Origin: Spartobacteria bacterium UBA6821
GTDB lineage: Bacteria; Verrucomicrobiota; Verrucomicrobiia; Chthoniobacterales; UBA6821
Length of the DNA: 23,352 nt
Direction of reading: 5' to 3'
Assembly: GCA_002452515.1 (NCBI GenBank)
Contig: DKEN01000030.1
Location: forward strand, 1-23,352
In this document: in pieces, positions 21,621 to 23,352 of the stretch
Position numbering within the stretch: the stretch's first letter is position 1
Layout: the number at the start of each line of letters is the position of its first letter
Made by a program: the position numbers and the translations under genes
The notes under the pieces: generated by a model
Told to the model about the DNA's origin: nothing
Seen by the model: only the letters and a program-made list of their open reading frames with translations
Databases searched by the model: none

Positions 21621-22517
21621 CTATCTGGGTGTCACCGTCCCGATTCCTGAGGCGAGCATCCTTAGAAATTGAGCAGCAGCTCGGCCCGGAGGGCGTTGCT
21701 TGGGCCATGCCGCCACGATGGATCGTTGCGGCTTTCCGTCGTTGAACGAGCGATAGCAAAGACGGGATTTCTTGTCCGCCGAGGCCGCCATCGAGGGAAT
21801 CAGGGAAACGCCCATACCAGCAGCGATCAGGGACTGGATGGTTTCCAGTTGGGCGCTGCGGAAGCTGATCTTCGGCCGAAAATCACGGCGGTTACAAAAG
21901 CTCAACACCTGATCGCTGAGGCAATGCTCTTCTTTCATGAGGAGCAGGTTTTCCCGTTTCAGATCAGCAGCAGCAATCACCTTCTTCCTTGTCAGAGGAT
22001 GATTCCGGGGCAATGCCAGTAGGAGTTCATCGTTGAGTAGATGGCTCGTCTCCAGATTGCCAATATCAAACGGCGGGCTGATCAGGGCAAAATCGATCTC
22101 ATACGCTTGCAGCAGTTTGAGCAGACGGGCTGTTGTTTCCTCCTGAACGATCATCTCCACGCCGGGATAGTCTCCGGCGAAGGCGGCCATCACGCGGGGC
22201 AGGAGATAAGGAGAGATGGTCGGGATGACCCCGATGGCGATCACCCCTGAAACCAGCTCCTTGGCATCGTGCGCCTCCCTGGTGGCTGCATCGACCTCCT
22301 CGAGAATCCGAACGGCCCGCCGCAGGAAGGCCGCTCCATGGGGAGTTACCTTGGTTTCGCGCTTTGTGCGGTCGAAGAGACGCTCCCCGAGTTCCTCTTC
22401 GAGCTTCAGAATCTGCTGGCTGAGCGAGGGCTGGGAGACATGGCACTGCTCCGCAGCGCGCGAGAAATTCCCCGATCGGGCCACCGCGACGGCATAGCGG
22501 AGTTGGTGCATTTCCAT
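21621..22517 (-). CDS. oxyR: OxyR, peroxide-sensing LysR-family regulator
   Basis: LysR-type activator of 298 residues. The N-terminal winged helix-turn-helix (MEMHQLRYAVAVARSGNFSRAAEQCHVSQPSLS) is followed by an LTTR effector domain. The redox pair is unmistakable: Cys199 and Cys208 in EEHCLSDQVLSFC, the same numbering as E. coli OxyR, where peroxide joins them in a disulfide. It is divergent from katG over 107 bases that contain overlapping palindromes, so it should activate katG and possibly repress itself. The ATG at the complement of 22515-22517 fits the family. Confidence 0.94.
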   Translation of the reverse strand: MEMHQLRYAVAVARSGNFSRAAEQCHVSQPSLSQQILKLEEELGERLFDRTKRETKVTPHGAAFLRRAVRILEEVDAATREAHDAKELVSGVIAIGVIPTISPYLLPRVMAAFAGDYPGVEMIVQEETTARLLKLLQAYEIDFALISPPFDIGNLETSHLLNDELLLALPRNHPLTRKKVIAAADLKRENLLLMKEEHCLSDQVLSFCNRRDFRPKISFRSAQLETIQSLIAAGMGVSLIPSMAASADKKSRLCYRSFNDGKPQRSIVAAWPKQRPPGRAAAQFLRMLASGIGTVTPR

Positions 22518-22543
22518 AGGATAAAACTATGGTAGTAAGAGGA

Positions 22544-22572
22544 AATCAGTCTTTCAACAATGACTGATTGTT
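22544..22572. promoter_or_regulatory. Candidate OxyR site between oxyR and katG
   Basis: Two overlapping perfect inverted repeats: AATCAGTC-10-GACTGATT (22544-22569) and AACAAT-5-ATTGTT (22556-22572). The second has the T-N11-A spacing common to LysR sites. CTAT half-elements occur at 22527-22530 and 22576-22579. The position between the divergent genes supports a regulatory role. Confidence 0.6.
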
Positions 22573-22618
22573 CTGCTATCGTCTCTCCTCAGTTGGTTCC
22601 ACCCTTCACAGTAGATAA

Positions 22619-23352
<734 letters not shown>

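Noticed and set aside
22099..22446. Second minus-strand frame inside oxyR
   Set aside because: Arg/Gly/Pro-rich composition typical of a shifted frame over a GC-rich gene; oxyR is intact in its own frame.

Overview
The window looks like chromosomal DNA of a member of the Verrucomicrobiota; family and genus cannot be fixed from sequence alone. Support for this: two exported proteins with PEP-CTERM sorting tails (one also carrying autotransporter-type beta-strand repeats), a DUF5069 protein, tiny Lys/Ala-rich proteins, and many start codons that lack a Shine-Dalgarno sequence and follow C/A-rich, G-poor leaders. No rRNA, tRNA, transposase, phage gene or CRISPR array was seen.

Layout. (1) 1-2657 is an RNA/translation and chaperone block: the start of a DEAD-box RNA helicase, infA, a glycine-rich RRM protein, two tiny Lys-rich protein genes in matching promoter/leader/terminator cassettes, a 79-residue unknown and a short DnaJ-like protein. 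Its base and codon use looks different from the rest. (2) 2712-7090 holds a TMEM175-type channel, SlyD, a PEP-CTERM protein, and a methyltransferase/nucleoside deoxyribosyltransferase pair separated by one base. (3) 7100-9141 is a NemR-like TetR regulator, a DUF5069 protein and a short-chain dehydrogenase. Near-identical palindromes sit in the promoters of the regulator and of the downstream genes, and three phased 11-bp repeats overlap the second start site. (4) 9373-10590 is an M20 amidohydrolase, followed by a degenerate palindromic intergenic repeat. (5) 10871-18555 is rich in redox and electrophile enzymes: a VOC / Old Yellow Enzyme / nitroreductase operon, a CatE-like VOC dioxygenase divergent from a DoxX protein, a secreted alpha/beta hydrolase, and an FMN reductase / zinc alcohol dehydrogenase operon; an SRPBCC protein and two small unknowns are interspersed. 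(6) 18742-21504 encodes a large PEP-CTERM surface protein whose N-terminal half resembles the ALK/LTK-type glycine-rich domain. (7) 21621-23352 is oxyR divergent from katG, with katG cut by the window end.

Taken together, about 7.1-23.3 kb reads as a stress island against quinones, aldehydes, nitro compounds and peroxide. It contains counterparts of the E. coli nemR-nemA-gloA system, the Bacillus catDE pair and oxyR-katG. The shared regulation is inferred from operator-like palindromes and gene content, and is not demonstrated.
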